Source: an uncultured Pseudomonadota bacterium
Lineage (GTDB): Bacteria; Myxococcota_A; UBA796; SXON01
Length of the DNA: 64,000 nucleotides
NCBI GenBank assembly: GCA_903844155.1
Contig: CAIMSU010000343.1
Span: 1-64,000, forward strand
Direction of reading: 5' to 3'
The notes beneath the pieces are model-generated. The model worked only from the letters and a program-made list of their open reading frames with translations, was not told the origin of the DNA and did no database searches. Each line of letters opens with the position of its first letter. Position 1 is the first letter of the stretch. The translations under genes and the position numbers were made by a program. This document shows, in pieces, positions 8,431 to 17,805 of this stretch.

Positions 8431-9027
8431 TCAGTACATCCAGTCGTTCGCATCGCCGCAGTTGTAGAAGGTGAGGGTGTCCGCGTCGATCTCGTTGGTG
8501 TAGGTGACGGTCGCGTAGTGGTCGGAGTAGGCGTCGATGGTCACGTCGCCGCTCACATAGCCGTAGTTGGAGCCCTGTTCCCAGTAGCCGGTGTAGATGC
8601 AGGGGGCGTCGCCGCAAGTCGGATAGTCAGCGATCCAGGCTGGGTTTCCGGAGTCGTCGCTGGCGGGGAGGACGTAGTAGACCACGCCGTCCTGGTAGGT
8701 CGTCATCGCGTCGTGGCACGTCACGGATACGGTGAAGAGCTCGACGAGGCCAAACAGGGTGCCGTAGTAGTTGTCGTAGGCGAAGACGCCGTCGACCAGG
8801 TCGAAGCTCGGGAAGTTGGATGCGGCGGTGTCGTTGGAGTCGCCGCCGGAACCACCGGTGTCGGCCGTGCGGCGCGGATCCGCGTGGTTGGAGTCCGCGG
8901 AGGCGGGGAGGCCGGCTCCGGTGAAGTCCGGCATTGTCCAGGCGGTGTCGACAGCTTTTGGCGTGCATCCCATCGCAACCACGAGAATCAGCCAAGACCC
9001 TCGACGCGTCAATAGCCCGATCTGCAT
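8431..9027 (-). CDS. Small lipoprotein, third gene of a cytochrome-like/DUF1501 operon
   Basis: The product begins MQIGLLTRRGSWLILVVAMG then Cys, a clear lipoprotein signal with the lipid-anchored Cys at residue 21. A Thr/Asp/Gly/Ser-rich linker follows (ADTGGSGGDSNDTAASN), then a beta-rich domain with paired Cys residues (VTCHDAMTTYQDGVVYYVLP; YPTCGDAPCIYTGYW). No family was recognised. An alternative start at 9063 (MSPWSLNS) overlaps the upstream stop as ATGA and is also possible; it only lengthens the signal peptide. The gene lies last in a three-gene minus-strand operon and converges with the GNAT gene, three bases apart. Confidence 0.75.
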   Translation of the reverse strand: MQIGLLTRRGSWLILVVAMGCTPKAVDTAWTMPDFTGAGLPASADSNHADPRRTADTGGSGGDSNDTAASNFPSFDLVDGVFAYDNYYGTLFGLVELFTVSVTCHDAMTTYQDGVVYYVLPASDDSGNPAWIADYPTCGDAPCIYTGYWEQGSNYGYVSGDVTIDAYSDHYATVTYTNEIDADTLTFYNCGDANDWMY

Positions 9028-9059
9028 CACGCGGATCTGGCTATTGAGGGACCAAGGGC

Positions 9060-11147
9060 TCATGGGGTGGTCCCGCAGTCGAGGACGATGCCCTCTGCGG
9101 CGAGCCAGGTCTGCGCGTCGTGGCAGTCTGTGTTGGCGGGGGTGAGGGCAGGCACCGACCCTACCGAGCCGGGGTCCAATGCAAGGAAGTAGTCTGGCGA
9201 CAGGAGCACCGCGCCGCACAACGTTCGAAGCGCCGGCTCGATGTCGCCAGCGTCCGCGATGGGCGTGTCCATGCCAACGCCGAGGAGGGCCTCGATGAGC
9301 GCCTGCTCGTCGCCGGTCACGCTACCCTGGGCGATCAACCGGTCCTTCAGCGCCAGGACGACGTCGCCGACGGTCGCGCCTTGCGCTGCCGCGTTGGTGA
9401 GCAGCACGTCGACGGTGTCTGGTGTGATGGCCGCCAGGCCGCCACCGCACCCGCCGCACTCCTCGGTCGCCATCTGCACACACGAGTCGTCCCACTGGAC
9501 ATCGCAACAGTAGCTGTCGAGCGCGCACACACACGCCTGGGCGTTGCAGCTCGCGCAGCCCGCGTAGCCTGGGGTCGCTGTGCAGCCGTCCTTCGCGCCG
9601 CCGGTAGCGGGGATGGTGCAGGCCCCGTAGACGGACTCAAACGCGAGGGCACCCTGGAAGTCCGTCCCGTTGAATCCAGGTTGCGACTCCCGAAGGAACG
9701 CGCCGAGCGCGCCGTCGAGCGTGAACATCGGGTCGCTCGCCGCGGGGAAGTTGGAGGGCTGAGGCCACCCCATCGAATCGTGAACGGAGCGGATCAACAC
9801 CCGCGCCGTGTGCCGGTGGACGACGTCGCCGGGACCATTTCCCTGTTCGATCGTGACGTCTTCGGACTTGGACCACGGATTGACGACCTCGTCCATGCCG
9901 TACGCATTCGCGGCGCACGTCGCTGGGGCGCCGGCGTTGAAGTAGTCGTCTGTCGCAACGTCCACGAGCAGCGTCCGGAGCGAGTACCGCGACTCGGCAA
10001 AGTCCTTCGTGAACGCCTCCAATCGGTCGCGCTGGGCCATGTTCCGCGGGAAGTAGTTCGCGATCGTCAGCCGGGCGCCCATCGCCTCCTGCCACACCTG
10101 ATCGGTGATGGACGCCGCCACCAACCACGCGAATCCGTCGGCGCCGTCGACCGTCCCATCGTCGGCGACCGCCAGTCCCTGGCTTTGCAAGTCATCCACG
10201 CCGGCCGCAAGGTAAGCCTCGACCTGCCAGACGCTCCCGGCCTGCCCAAATGCCTCGATGAAGTAGCTGTCATGGCCCAGATAGTCGCTCGTGAGCGCGT
10301 CCTGTGGGGCGAACCGGCCACACGCCGCGTCGATGCCCCAGGGTGCGGAGACGGCTTGATCGGAGCTGACCAGGTCGACGTACCGGAACACGCCCCAGGC
10401 GGTCTCCTCGTCCTCGCCATAGCTTGATCCGAACAGCGCTTTTTCGAAGAGCCCCGGCATCGGCCAGGACCGATCGAGCGCGGGGTCCGGGTCGTCCGTG
10501 ACGGAGAACTCGGAGTTGTGACACTCCATGCACGTCATGTTGCGGTTCAGGTAGGTGTGGCTGAACGTGTCGCCAAACGCGGTCCGCCGTGTGTCCTCCA
10601 TCTCCTTCGGGCCGACGTTCGCACCCTGCAATGGGCGGTTCATCCGGGCGAACAGGTTGACGCGATATGCTGCGGAGAGGTCGTCTGCCTGGAGGGACGA
10701 GCGGACGATGTCCGCCATGTTGAACGGCTCGGGCCAGGAGGCGCCGGTCGCAGGAGTCGCGGCGATGAACGTGGCGAGTTCGCCGGTGTCGCCGGTGAGC
10801 ATCGGCGTCGCGAAGCAGGAGGAGTACGCCGCATCCCCGGTGCGTGCGACATACAGCGCATCGTCGACGAAGTCCTCCCATCGATCGATGTACTCGGGCG
10901 CGTGTGTCAGCGCGCGGACGACGACGTCGCGGCCTTGCGAAGCGGCGACCTGCGCCCAGAGTTGGACCTCGGCGGCGCCGTGGGGCTTGCGGCCGAGCAC
11001 CAATGGAAACACCCGCTGCACCCAGGCCTCGTCGCCGGCGTCGCAGGTAGCGGCGCCAAGATCGGGCGCGGGAGCAACCTTTTTGTCACACGACCCGACG
11101 AAGGCGAGCGCCAGGCCGAGTGTCACAGCACGCACGCACGTGGTCAC
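9060..11147 (-). CDS. Lipoprotein with a CxxCH haem-binding motif, partner of the DUF1501 protein
   Basis: 695 residues from GTG 11147, which overlaps the upstream stop as GTGA. The N-terminus VTLGLALAFVGSC is a lipoprotein signal. MTCMECHNSEF (near residue 200) is a single c-type haem motif, seen in planctomycete and myxobacterial proteins paired with DUF1501 exporters. A segment near residue 520 is unusually Cys-rich (CASCNAQACVCALDSYCC then WDDSCVQM), a motif recurrent in myxobacterial secreted proteins. The C-terminal part (ALRTLCGAVLLSPDYFLALD) resembles the end of DUF1588/DUF1549-type domains. It probably acts outside the cytoplasm together with the Tat-exported protein encoded just upstream. 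Its reaction is unknown. Confidence 0.75.
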   Translation of the reverse strand: MTTCVRAVTLGLALAFVGSCDKKVAPAPDLGAATCDAGDEAWVQRVFPLVLGRKPHGAAEVQLWAQVAASQGRDVVVRALTHAPEYIDRWEDFVDDALYVARTGDAAYSSCFATPMLTGDTGELATFIAATPATGASWPEPFNMADIVRSSLQADDLSAAYRVNLFARMNRPLQGANVGPKEMEDTRRTAFGDTFSHTYLNRNMTCMECHNSEFSVTDDPDPALDRSWPMPGLFEKALFGSSYGEDEETAWGVFRYVDLVSSDQAVSAPWGIDAACGRFAPQDALTSDYLGHDSYFIEAFGQAGSVWQVEAYLAAGVDDLQSQGLAVADDGTVDGADGFAWLVAASITDQVWQEAMGARLTIANYFPRNMAQRDRLEAFTKDFAESRYSLRTLLVDVATDDYFNAGAPATCAANAYGMDEVVNPWSKSEDVTIEQGNGPGDVVHRHTARVLIRSVHDSMGWPQPSNFPAASDPMFTLDGALGAFLRESQPGFNGTDFQGALAFESVYGACTIPATGGAKDGCTATPGYAGCASCNAQACVCALDSYCCDVQWDDSCVQMATEECGGCGGGLAAITPDTVDVLLTNAAAQGATVGDVVLALKDRLIAQGSVTGDEQALIEALLGVGMDTPIADAGDIEPALRTLCGAVLLSPDYFLALDPGSVGSVPALTPANTDCHDAQTWLAAEGIVLDCGTTP

Positions 11148-12712
11148 GTCTTCCGTCCCAGGACAATCTCGTTCAACCAGGCAAGGCCGTCCTTTTCGCT
11201 CGAGAAACCCCGAAGATCGCCGATGGCGAACGCCTCCTGGTTGAACGGGTAGATGCCCATGGCGGCCAGGAGCGCGGCGCGCTGCTCGACGGGCGTGATG
11301 TACAGGTCTGTCCAGCCATCCGGCCCGATCGCGCCAACGATCCCGGCCTGCTCGGTGCCGATGGGGCCGCCGATCAGCACGGTGACGTAGCCGTAGGGGT
11401 GATGGTTGGTGCCGTCGTGCGAGCCGGCCTGCACGAACGGGGTACGGCCGAACTCCGTGTTCAGGACGATCATCGTCTTGTCGAGGTCGATCTTCGCCGG
11501 GTCCGCCTCGCCGGGCTGGTTGACGATGGAAACCAACGCGTTGAGCATCGACATCAGGTTTCGCGACGTGTCTGTCAGGTGCGAGGTGTGTGTGTCGTAC
11601 CCGCCTCCGCCGCTCGCGGGGATGAGGCCGCCATCGACCATGGTGATGTGCCGCGCGGGCGTGATCGGGTCCGTCAGCAGGTGCGCGGCGATGGTGAGGC
11701 CCATGGCGGTCGTGTCGGTGGAGGCCTGATCCCCGCATTGTTCGCCGGATTGCGCCGCGAGCACGTCCGCCGGGAGCAGGGCCTCAAGCTGGTCCGCGTT
11801 CTGGAGGACGCGGGTGGCAAACGCGTGGTCATCCAGCCCGCGGGAGCGTACCTGCCCAGCGGGCGTCCCGACCGCGATATTGGCGTCTGTCGCCGAATAC
11901 CGCTGCTTCTGCCGGTCAACATAATAGGCGACCAGCGCGTCGTACTGGGTGCGCCTGTCGCCCAGCACCGACCGGCTTAGCTCGGTAGGCAGGTCGCTCT
12001 CGGCAGACACACGGAGGTCGAGCGGGCGGGCCGAGCCCGGGTGCAGGCCGACGGCGCTAGCAGCACGCAGGTTGTCCGTTGAGATCTCCGTGTCGGGGTA
12101 TAGGACGAAGCTGTACGGGACCACCCGACCCGTCGTGTCGCGGTCCTGCGCGTAGTGTTGGACGTGGGCTCCCACGCCCGCCATGCGTGAGGACCCCAGG
12201 CGCTGGCCCGACAGCGCCATCGGTATCGCCGCCTCGTGCGGCAGGAGATCGTGGCGTTGCACGAGGATTCGCATGCGGCCGAGGATGTCGAGGCGATCTT
12301 TGAGCGGCTGGAGGATCGGCCCCAGCTTGACACTCATGCCCAGCGCGTCTGTCGCGAACGGCGTCAGGGTCGAATCCGCGATGTGGCAGCCGGTGAAGGT
12401 CCGGTCATGCTGGCCCTGGAACAGGTACCATTGCTCCTTCGGAAACTCGGGATCCGTGAGGGTCCCGTACTCCTCGACGACGTAGAAGCTCTCGAACGGA
12501 CCGAGCCCGCCATAGAGGAACACCTCCAGGATGCTCTGCGCGGCGACGCCCTCGGGCAACAACAGGCCGGCGGCTGTGGCATCCGGCGCAGCGCCCCAAT
12601 GCGAGGCAAGCGCCTGTTTTCCCGGAAGCAACGCACCGATTCCGACGGCGGCGCCACCCTTCAGGACGTCGCGGCGGCGGATGGAGCTGCGGGAGCGGTC
12701 GGGGCGGGACAT
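11144..12712 (-). CDS. Tat-exported DUF1501 family protein
   Basis: 522 residues from the ATG at 12712 (MSRPDRSRSSIRRRDVLKGG). The twin-arginine signal SIRRRDVLKGGAAVGIGALL directs folded export. The body has the sulfatase-like features of DUF1501: FLYGGLGPFESFYVVEEYG near the start, GGGGYDTHTSHLTDTSRNLM, TMIVLNTEFGRTPF and DGTNHHPYGYVTVLIGGPI. Family members are almost always encoded next to a secreted cytochrome-like or DUF1549/DUF1588 partner, as here, and are thought to work as a pair on an unknown envelope substrate. This is the first gene of the operon and lies 102 bases from divergent trpS. Confidence 0.87.
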   Translation of the reverse strand: MSRPDRSRSSIRRRDVLKGGAAVGIGALLPGKQALASHWGAAPDATAAGLLLPEGVAAQSILEVFLYGGLGPFESFYVVEEYGTLTDPEFPKEQWYLFQGQHDRTFTGCHIADSTLTPFATDALGMSVKLGPILQPLKDRLDILGRMRILVQRHDLLPHEAAIPMALSGQRLGSSRMAGVGAHVQHYAQDRDTTGRVVPYSFVLYPDTEISTDNLRAASAVGLHPGSARPLDLRVSAESDLPTELSRSVLGDRRTQYDALVAYYVDRQKQRYSATDANIAVGTPAGQVRSRGLDDHAFATRVLQNADQLEALLPADVLAAQSGEQCGDQASTDTTAMGLTIAAHLLTDPITPARHITMVDGGLIPASGGGGYDTHTSHLTDTSRNLMSMLNALVSIVNQPGEADPAKIDLDKTMIVLNTEFGRTPFVQAGSHDGTNHHPYGYVTVLIGGPIGTEQAGIVGAIGPDGWTDLYITPVEQRAALLAAMGIYPFNQEAFAIGDLRGFSSEKDGLAWLNEIVLGRKT

Positions 12713-12814
12713 CGGAGGGCGCCAGTATGCGGGCGCCAACGCCCATCGTCCACCGTGGAGGTGTCAAGGAGTTGCGGGGCGGATCCCGGCGGCTACTGGG
12801 GTTAGTCGGCGGAG

Positions 12815-13816
12815 ATGAGCACCCCCCGCGTCCGCGCCTTCTCCGGCGTTCAGCCCACTGGTAGGTTACACCTTGGTAATTACCTTGGCGCCATCAAGCC
12901 ATGGGTACGCGAGCAGAACAAGCGGGAAAACATCTTCTGCGTCGTCGACCTGCACGCCCTCACGATCCCCGAGGTCATCCAGGCCGACCGGCTGCGGGAG
13001 AATTGCGCCAGCGTCGTCGCCGCGTTCCTGGCCAGCGGGATCGACCCGGCCGTCTCCAGCATCTTCATCCAGTCCCACGTCCGCCAGCACGCCGAGCTGT
13101 GTTGGGTGCTCAACTGTGTCACGCCGCTCGGTTGGCTCGATCGGATGACCCAATTCAAGTCCAAGTCCGAGGGCCGGGAGACGGTCGGGACCGGCCTGCT
13201 CGACTACCCGGTGCTACAGGCGGCGGACATCCTGCTTTATGACGCGGACATCGTGCCGGTTGGTGAGGACCAGAAGCAGCACATCGAGCTGGCGCGCGAC
13301 ATCGCGGTCCGCTTCAATCACCTCTTCGGCGACACACTGAAGGTCCCGGGCCTGTCCGTCCCACCGACCGGGGCCAGGGTGATGGGGCTGGACGACCCGA
13401 CTGCGAAGATGTCCAAATCCATCGCGGAACAACGGCCGAATCACGCCATCATGCTCGACCAGGACCTCGGCAAGGTCCGCAAGGTGATCATGAAGGCGGT
13501 GACGGATGGCGGCTGCGAATACCGGCCCGGCGAGGCGAGCGCGGGTGTGGTGAACCTGATGGGGATACTCTCCGCGGTCACCGGTGAGGCTGTGGGCGAG
13601 ATCGCTGCCCGGTTCGACGGTCGCGGCTACGGCTACCTGAAGGCAGAGGTGGCCGACGCGGTCATCGCCGAGTTGACGCCTGTGCAAGGCGAGTATCTTC
13701 GCCTCGTCGACGACCGTCCGTTCCTGGACGGCATCCTGCGGGGTTCCACCGACAAAGCGCGGGGGATCGCGGAGCAGACGATGTCACGAGTGCGGGCGGC
13801 GGTCGGGATCGGGTGA
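12815..13816 (+). CDS. trpS: Tryptophan--tRNA ligase
   Basis: A 333-residue class I tryptophanyl-tRNA synthetase. The HIGH-type signature appears as GRLHLGNYLGAI (residues 17-28) and the KMSKS loop as TAKMSKSIAEQ (about residue 196). VGEDQKQHIELARDIAVRFN is the conserved Trp/ATP-pocket segment. Length is normal for the bacterial enzyme. GGCGGAG just before the ATG could serve as a ribosome site. It converges with the lipoxygenase-like gene, leaving five bases between the stops, so there is no room for separate terminators. Confidence 0.97.
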   Translation: MSTPRVRAFSGVQPTGRLHLGNYLGAIKPWVREQNKRENIFCVVDLHALTIPEVIQADRLRENCASVVAAFLASGIDPAVSSIFIQSHVRQHAELCWVLNCVTPLGWLDRMTQFKSKSEGRETVGTGLLDYPVLQAADILLYDADIVPVGEDQKQHIELARDIAVRFNHLFGDTLKVPGLSVPPTGARVMGLDDPTAKMSKSIAEQRPNHAIMLDQDLGKVRKVIMKAVTDGGCEYRPGEASAGVVNLMGILSAVTGEAVGEIAARFDGRGYGYLKAEVADAVIAELTPVQGEYLRLVDDRPFLDGILRGSTDKARGIAEQTMSRVRAAVGIG

Positions 13817-13821
13817 CGGGC

Positions 13822-15351
13822 TCAGACGGCGACGCTCGACTCCAACTCGGTCGGCCGAAGGTGGGGAAAAGGCACGGCGCGTCTGCTGTTCCGGGCGTCG
13901 ATGTGCTCGCTGATCGCGCGTAGCTCGTCCTGGAAGGCCTGCATCACCGCTCGCCCGTTCTCGTCCAGGGCCACGCTTGGCCAGTCCGCCGTGAGTCCCC
14001 AGCTTCGGTAGGTTGTTCCAAACTTTGCGGCGAGGTTCGCCTCTGTCTGCTCGCGAAAGGGCACGACATCGTCGACACGCTCGCCGGGTCCCACTCGATG
14101 GGGGAGAAAGTACGGGTGGGTGAGGAATTCCAGCGAGATGCCGCCAACCAGCTTGTGATGCACGGTCACAGCGAAGATGCGCGCAGTCAGGGCGCGGGCG
14201 AGATCGGTCAGACTGTCGGCGCGAAGGCCCGGCGACGAGCGGCAAAAAGTCGCGACAAAGCGCTGGATGTGAGAGTCAGCGCTGAGGTCGGCGTCTGTCG
14301 GGTAGTACACACACAGGTACTCGCGCACGTAGACGTGGAGGGCGTTCCAGATCAACAGCGCATCGGCACCGTAGGGGTAGTCCCCGGACGCGCACAGGTC
14401 GGTCAGGCCACGGCGCTCGAGATCCATTGGCAAGTCAAAGCGCGTTGGGTCGTACTGGGCGATGGCGCGGGCGATGAGCTGCTGCACGCTGGGCCAGGGG
14501 AAGGAGTACACTGCCTGCACGTTTCCGTGCGGTCCGAGGAGGGTTTTTCCGGCCCGGTCATTCACTCGGAGCGTACCGGCGATGTGTGGGGTGAGGAGCC
14601 GGCGGACAGCGTGATCGTTGGGGAGCTCACTCACGGCTGCGGTCGCCAGCGCCCCGGCGTTGAGGAAGTGTGTGTAGACGAGGTGGGGGCCGACGACGAG
14701 CCACGTCTGCATGCCTGCTGCGGCGATGAGCTTGGCGATCTGCCAGGCCTCACCGTCTGCCGGGGTGCGAACGGTCCCGTCCTCAAGCTCGATCCGGACG
14801 AGCTGGGGCGTGCGAGCGCCCGTCGCATCGGCGCGAAAGGCGAGCACAACCACGACGCCGAGCGGGACCGTCCCGGGGTGGCGTTCGAGGCCCGCCAGGA
14901 TGCGGCAGTCCACGACGAATTCGTCCCCCCGGTGTTCGAGGAGCGGCGCCATGGGCCCCTGCACGAGCGCGCGCGCGAACGCCGCGTCGGTGGCGTAGTC
15001 GGGCCAGGGCGTGAACGTCTGGCCGCGCCCGACGGCTCCGAGCACCTCGGCCAGCTCATGGTCGGCGGCTGCTCGGGAACCCCAGCGCGTCCAACGTTCG
15101 TCGTTGGGGAGGAGGCGCTGGAGACCCTTCACCACGCTCACGCCGGCGTTCTCGCGGAACGGGTGCGCATCCCAGCTCGGGAGGCCCGTCGCCACGACGA
15201 GATCGGTCGCGCGCAAGCCCCAGATCTCCGCCATCGGGGCGGTCTTGACGGCGTGCTGATCGCCGACGGGGGGCAGCCGCTCAAACGCCCTGGACGCTCC
15301 GGCCTTGCCGGCGATCATCAGCTTCGCGTACAGGCGGGTGCGTAGGCTCAT
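13822..15351 (-). CDS. Lipoxygenase-like non-haem iron dioxygenase
   Basis: 509 residues starting MSLRTRLYAKLMIAGK at 15351. The catalytic domain follows the lipoxygenase pattern. PHLVYTHFL gives His223-x4-His228. LLTPHIAGTLRVNDRAGKTL, RFDLPMDLERRGL, DYPYGADALLIWNALHVYVR and EYLCVYYPTD align with conserved LOX segments. IFAVTVHHKLVGG (His398/399) is the likely third iron ligand. Such enzymes insert O2 into polyunsaturated fatty acids. Odd features: no PLAT domain, the residue four after the third His is not Asn, and the C-terminus, whose carboxylate binds iron in the family, is Val rather than Ile. No signal peptide is visible. The product is unknown. Confidence 0.8.
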   Translation of the reverse strand: MSLRTRLYAKLMIAGKAGASRAFERLPPVGDQHAVKTAPMAEIWGLRATDLVVATGLPSWDAHPFRENAGVSVVKGLQRLLPNDERWTRWGSRAAADHELAEVLGAVGRGQTFTPWPDYATDAAFARALVQGPMAPLLEHRGDEFVVDCRILAGLERHPGTVPLGVVVVLAFRADATGARTPQLVRIELEDGTVRTPADGEAWQIAKLIAAAGMQTWLVVGPHLVYTHFLNAGALATAAVSELPNDHAVRRLLTPHIAGTLRVNDRAGKTLLGPHGNVQAVYSFPWPSVQQLIARAIAQYDPTRFDLPMDLERRGLTDLCASGDYPYGADALLIWNALHVYVREYLCVYYPTDADLSADSHIQRFVATFCRSSPGLRADSLTDLARALTARIFAVTVHHKLVGGISLEFLTHPYFLPHRVGPGERVDDVVPFREQTEANLAAKFGTTYRSWGLTADWPSVALDENGRAVMQAFQDELRAISEHIDARNSRRAVPFPHLRPTELESSVAV

Positions 15352-15387
15352 CGGGCCCGGACGTATCCGGTCTGGTCGGTTCGGACG

Positions 15388-15393
15388 TACACT
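15388..15393 (+). promoter_or_regulatory. -10-like hexamer TACACT directly before a secreted-protein gene
   Basis: TACACT ends six bases before the ATG at 15400, so the predicted transcript would start at or next to the start codon. No ribosome-binding sequence lies between. It sits in the 48-base divergent gap with the lipoxygenase gene. Confidence 0.4.
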
Positions 15394-15399
15394 CCCGGC

Positions 15400-16530
15400 A
15401 TGCTCCTCGCCCTGCTGGTCTCTCCCCTTGCGCACGCGGCCTACGTCACGGCCATCGGCGAGGACGTTTCCATCGGCCTGTCGGGCAACTTCGCGCGGGT
15501 CGCCGTCAGCGGTGATTCGACAGCGCCCTACACGCTGTTCTGGGCCGCTGGTGGCGACTACAACCGGATTCCGCTCGCCGCGGACTTCAGCTACGACAGC
15601 CAGCAGCGGGTCGCCATGACCGGCCACACCGACCTCGTCGACGACGCCATCCGGCAATGCCCCGATGGGACCTGGCTCATGGCGGGGTCCGCGAACCTCT
15701 CGACGCCCAACGACACGGCATACACGTTCACCTTCGACGCCGACTTCAACAAGCTCTCGGACGTGAACCTGGACGTCCAGAACCCGGCGCTCGCCCACAA
15801 CGACATGCCCTTGTGGTGCGGCGACGCGCGGCTGGTCGGGTTCACTGGCACCGACATGAGCCAGTGGATCATCGAGCTCAACGCCGACGGGTCGGAGCTG
15901 GCGCGCCACCAGAGCACCAACGCCGCGCAGTTGGAGGGCGGACAGTTCTACCGGGCGGAGGCGGAGGACGACACGCTCTACACGGTCGGCGGCCAATTCC
16001 AGAACGGCGCGGAGATCTCCCGCTACGACGCCAGCTACACCATCATCGACACGCAGCACCCGCCGATCTCTCCCGCTGGTGAGTACTCCTACTGGCCCCA
16101 GGGCCTGCTGCGCGTGGGCGACTACTTCGTGATCGTCCACATGGGCCGAAGTGCGACGGACGCGTGGGATCAGGACACGGGCAACGTCTACGTGACGATC
16201 GTATCGATGACGGACTGGACCGTGGTGGAGCAGGACAACCTGACGAACTACGCGCCGGGGGCTGGCGCCATGCGCCCCTGGGCCGCCCGTGACGGGAATG
16301 ACCTGCTGGTGACGTTTGACGTGGATCTCCATCCGCATGTCATGAGGGTCTCTCTCGACACGGGCGCGCTGGGGGAGACGTCCTCCACGGACTCCGGCAG
16401 CGACGGTGCGAACGGGGCTTCCGCCGGTGTGTGCGGGTGTGCTGCAACGGGCGGGTCGGCGGGTGTCGGGGCCCTCACCAGGGCGGTCGAAATCTTCCTC
16501 CTCGTCGCGTTTTGTAGACGTACAAGCTAG
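15400..16530 (+). CDS. Secreted protein of unknown function with MYXO-CTERM tail
   Basis: 376 residues. MLLALLVSPLAHA is a short signal peptide. The body is beta-rich with repeated short strands (DGTWLMAGSANLSTPND, DTLYTVGGQFQNGAEISRYD, GNVYVTIVSMTDWTVVEQD), suggesting a beta-propeller, but no named family was recognised. A Ser/Asp/Gly-rich linker precedes GVCGCAATGGSAGVG, a hydrophobic stretch and CRRTS, an arrangement like the MYXO-CTERM sorting tail. It is expected at the cell surface or released. The gene diverges from the lipoxygenase gene and lies 39 bases upstream of the first ATP-grasp gene. Confidence 0.75.
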   Translation: MLLALLVSPLAHAAYVTAIGEDVSIGLSGNFARVAVSGDSTAPYTLFWAAGGDYNRIPLAADFSYDSQQRVAMTGHTDLVDDAIRQCPDGTWLMAGSANLSTPNDTAYTFTFDADFNKLSDVNLDVQNPALAHNDMPLWCGDARLVGFTGTDMSQWIIELNADGSELARHQSTNAAQLEGGQFYRAEAEDDTLYTVGGQFQNGAEISRYDASYTIIDTQHPPISPAGEYSYWPQGLLRVGDYFVIVHMGRSATDAWDQDTGNVYVTIVSMTDWTVVEQDNLTNYAPGAGAMRPWAARDGNDLLVTFDVDLHPHVMRVSLDTGALGETSSTDSGSDGANGASAGVCGCAATGGSAGVGALTRAVEIFLLVAFCRRTS

Positions 16531-16569
16531 GCACTCGCCCAAAGCGCGCCTCCAAGATAGACGCCGCGG

Positions 16570-17778
16570 ATGCGCACCGTTTTGTTCGTCGCCCCCTTCC
16601 TCATGGAGGCAACGCTCAAGTTTGTCCAGGCCGCGGCGACGGTCCCGAACGCCAGGATCATCGTCTTGACGGCGGATCACGCCGACAAGGTACCGGCACC
16701 CTGCGTTCACTACCACGTGGCCGATCCCACAAGCGCCGGCCAGCTCATCGCGGCCGGGCGGGCGATCGCCAAGGAATCGGGCCCGATCCACCGGGTGATC
16801 GGCATCCTTGAGAACGTTCAGGAGCAGATCGCGATGGTGCGCGAGGCCCTCGGCGTGAGCGGGCCGGACGTTGCGACGGCGGAGCGCTTTCGTGACAAGT
16901 CGATCATGAAGGACGCGCTGCGGGCGGCGGGGTTGCCATGCGCGCGCCACAAGCTGCTCTTCACGCAGGCTGACGCGCACGCGTTTGTGCGCGAAGTCGG
17001 ATTCCCCATCGTGTTGAAGCCGCCCGCTGGGGCTGGCTGCAAGGCGACCTACCGGTTGAGCGACGCCGCGGCATTGGCGGCCGCGCTCGCCGAGATCCGC
17101 CCCTCCCCCGACCGCGTCGTCCTCGCCGAGGAATTCGTTCAGGGCGACGAGCACTGCTACGACGCCATCACCATCGCCGGCAAGACCGTCTTCCAGAACA
17201 TCGGCAGGTACTACCCCGGCCCTCTCGACGTGACCCGAAACGACTGGATCCAGTGGTGCGTCGTGCTCCCGCGCGACATCTCCGGGCCTGAGTACGACCC
17301 CGTCCGCAAGGTCGGGCCGGCCGTGATCAAGGCCCTCGGGCTGCGAACGGGGATGACCCACATGGAGTGGTTCCGACGCCCCGACGGTACGCCCGTGGTC
17401 AGTGAGATCGGGGCCCGGCCCCCGGGCGCGCAATTCGTCTCGGTCATGAGCTACGTCCACGACCGCAGCATGTATGTGGCCTGGGCCCAGGCCGTGATCG
17501 ACGACAAGGTCGAGGGCCCGTTTGAGCGAAAGTACGCCGCGGGCGTGGCTTTCCTGCGCGGGCCGGGGAGCGGGCGCGTGTCGCGGGTCGAGAACCTCGA
17601 CAAGGCGCAGGGGTTGATGGGAAAATTGGTCGTCGAAGCCCAGCTTCCGGTCGTCGGCAGGGAAAAGAGCACGGGCTACGAGGGCGACGGGTTCGTCATC
17701 GTTCGCCACACGGACACCGCGGTGGTGGAGAGCGCCCTTGAAACGCTCATCCGGACCGTTCAGGTACACTACGAATAG
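16570..17778 (+). CDS. ATP-grasp family ligase, first of a tandem pair
   Basis: 402 residues. ATP-grasp enzymes join a carboxylate to an amine or thiol through an acyl-phosphate. An N-terminal pre-ATP-grasp domain (MRTVLFVAPFLMEATLKFVQ) is followed by the grasp core: RFRDKSIMKDALRAAGLPC, VREVGFPIVLKPPAGAGC (ATP-binding lysine), VVLAEEFVQGDEHCYDAITI and the metal-binding end VVSEIGARPPGAQ (about residue 275). It resembles the PurK/biotin-carboxylase/CarB branch rather than D-Ala ligases. The next gene is a clear paralogue with the same motifs, 27 bases away, so the pair probably acts on one pathway or as a heteromer. Substrate unknown. Confidence 0.85.
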   Translation: MRTVLFVAPFLMEATLKFVQAAATVPNARIIVLTADHADKVPAPCVHYHVADPTSAGQLIAAGRAIAKESGPIHRVIGILENVQEQIAMVREALGVSGPDVATAERFRDKSIMKDALRAAGLPCARHKLLFTQADAHAFVREVGFPIVLKPPAGAGCKATYRLSDAAALAAALAEIRPSPDRVVLAEEFVQGDEHCYDAITIAGKTVFQNIGRYYPGPLDVTRNDWIQWCVVLPRDISGPEYDPVRKVGPAVIKALGLRTGMTHMEWFRRPDGTPVVSEIGARPPGAQFVSVMSYVHDRSMYVAWAQAVIDDKVEGPFERKYAAGVAFLRGPGSGRVSRVENLDKAQGLMGKLVVEAQLPVVGREKSTGYEGDGFVIVRHTDTAVVESALETLIRTVQVHYE

Positions 17779-17805
17779 TCCACCCCCGGCTGCGGAGCCC
17801 ACCCC

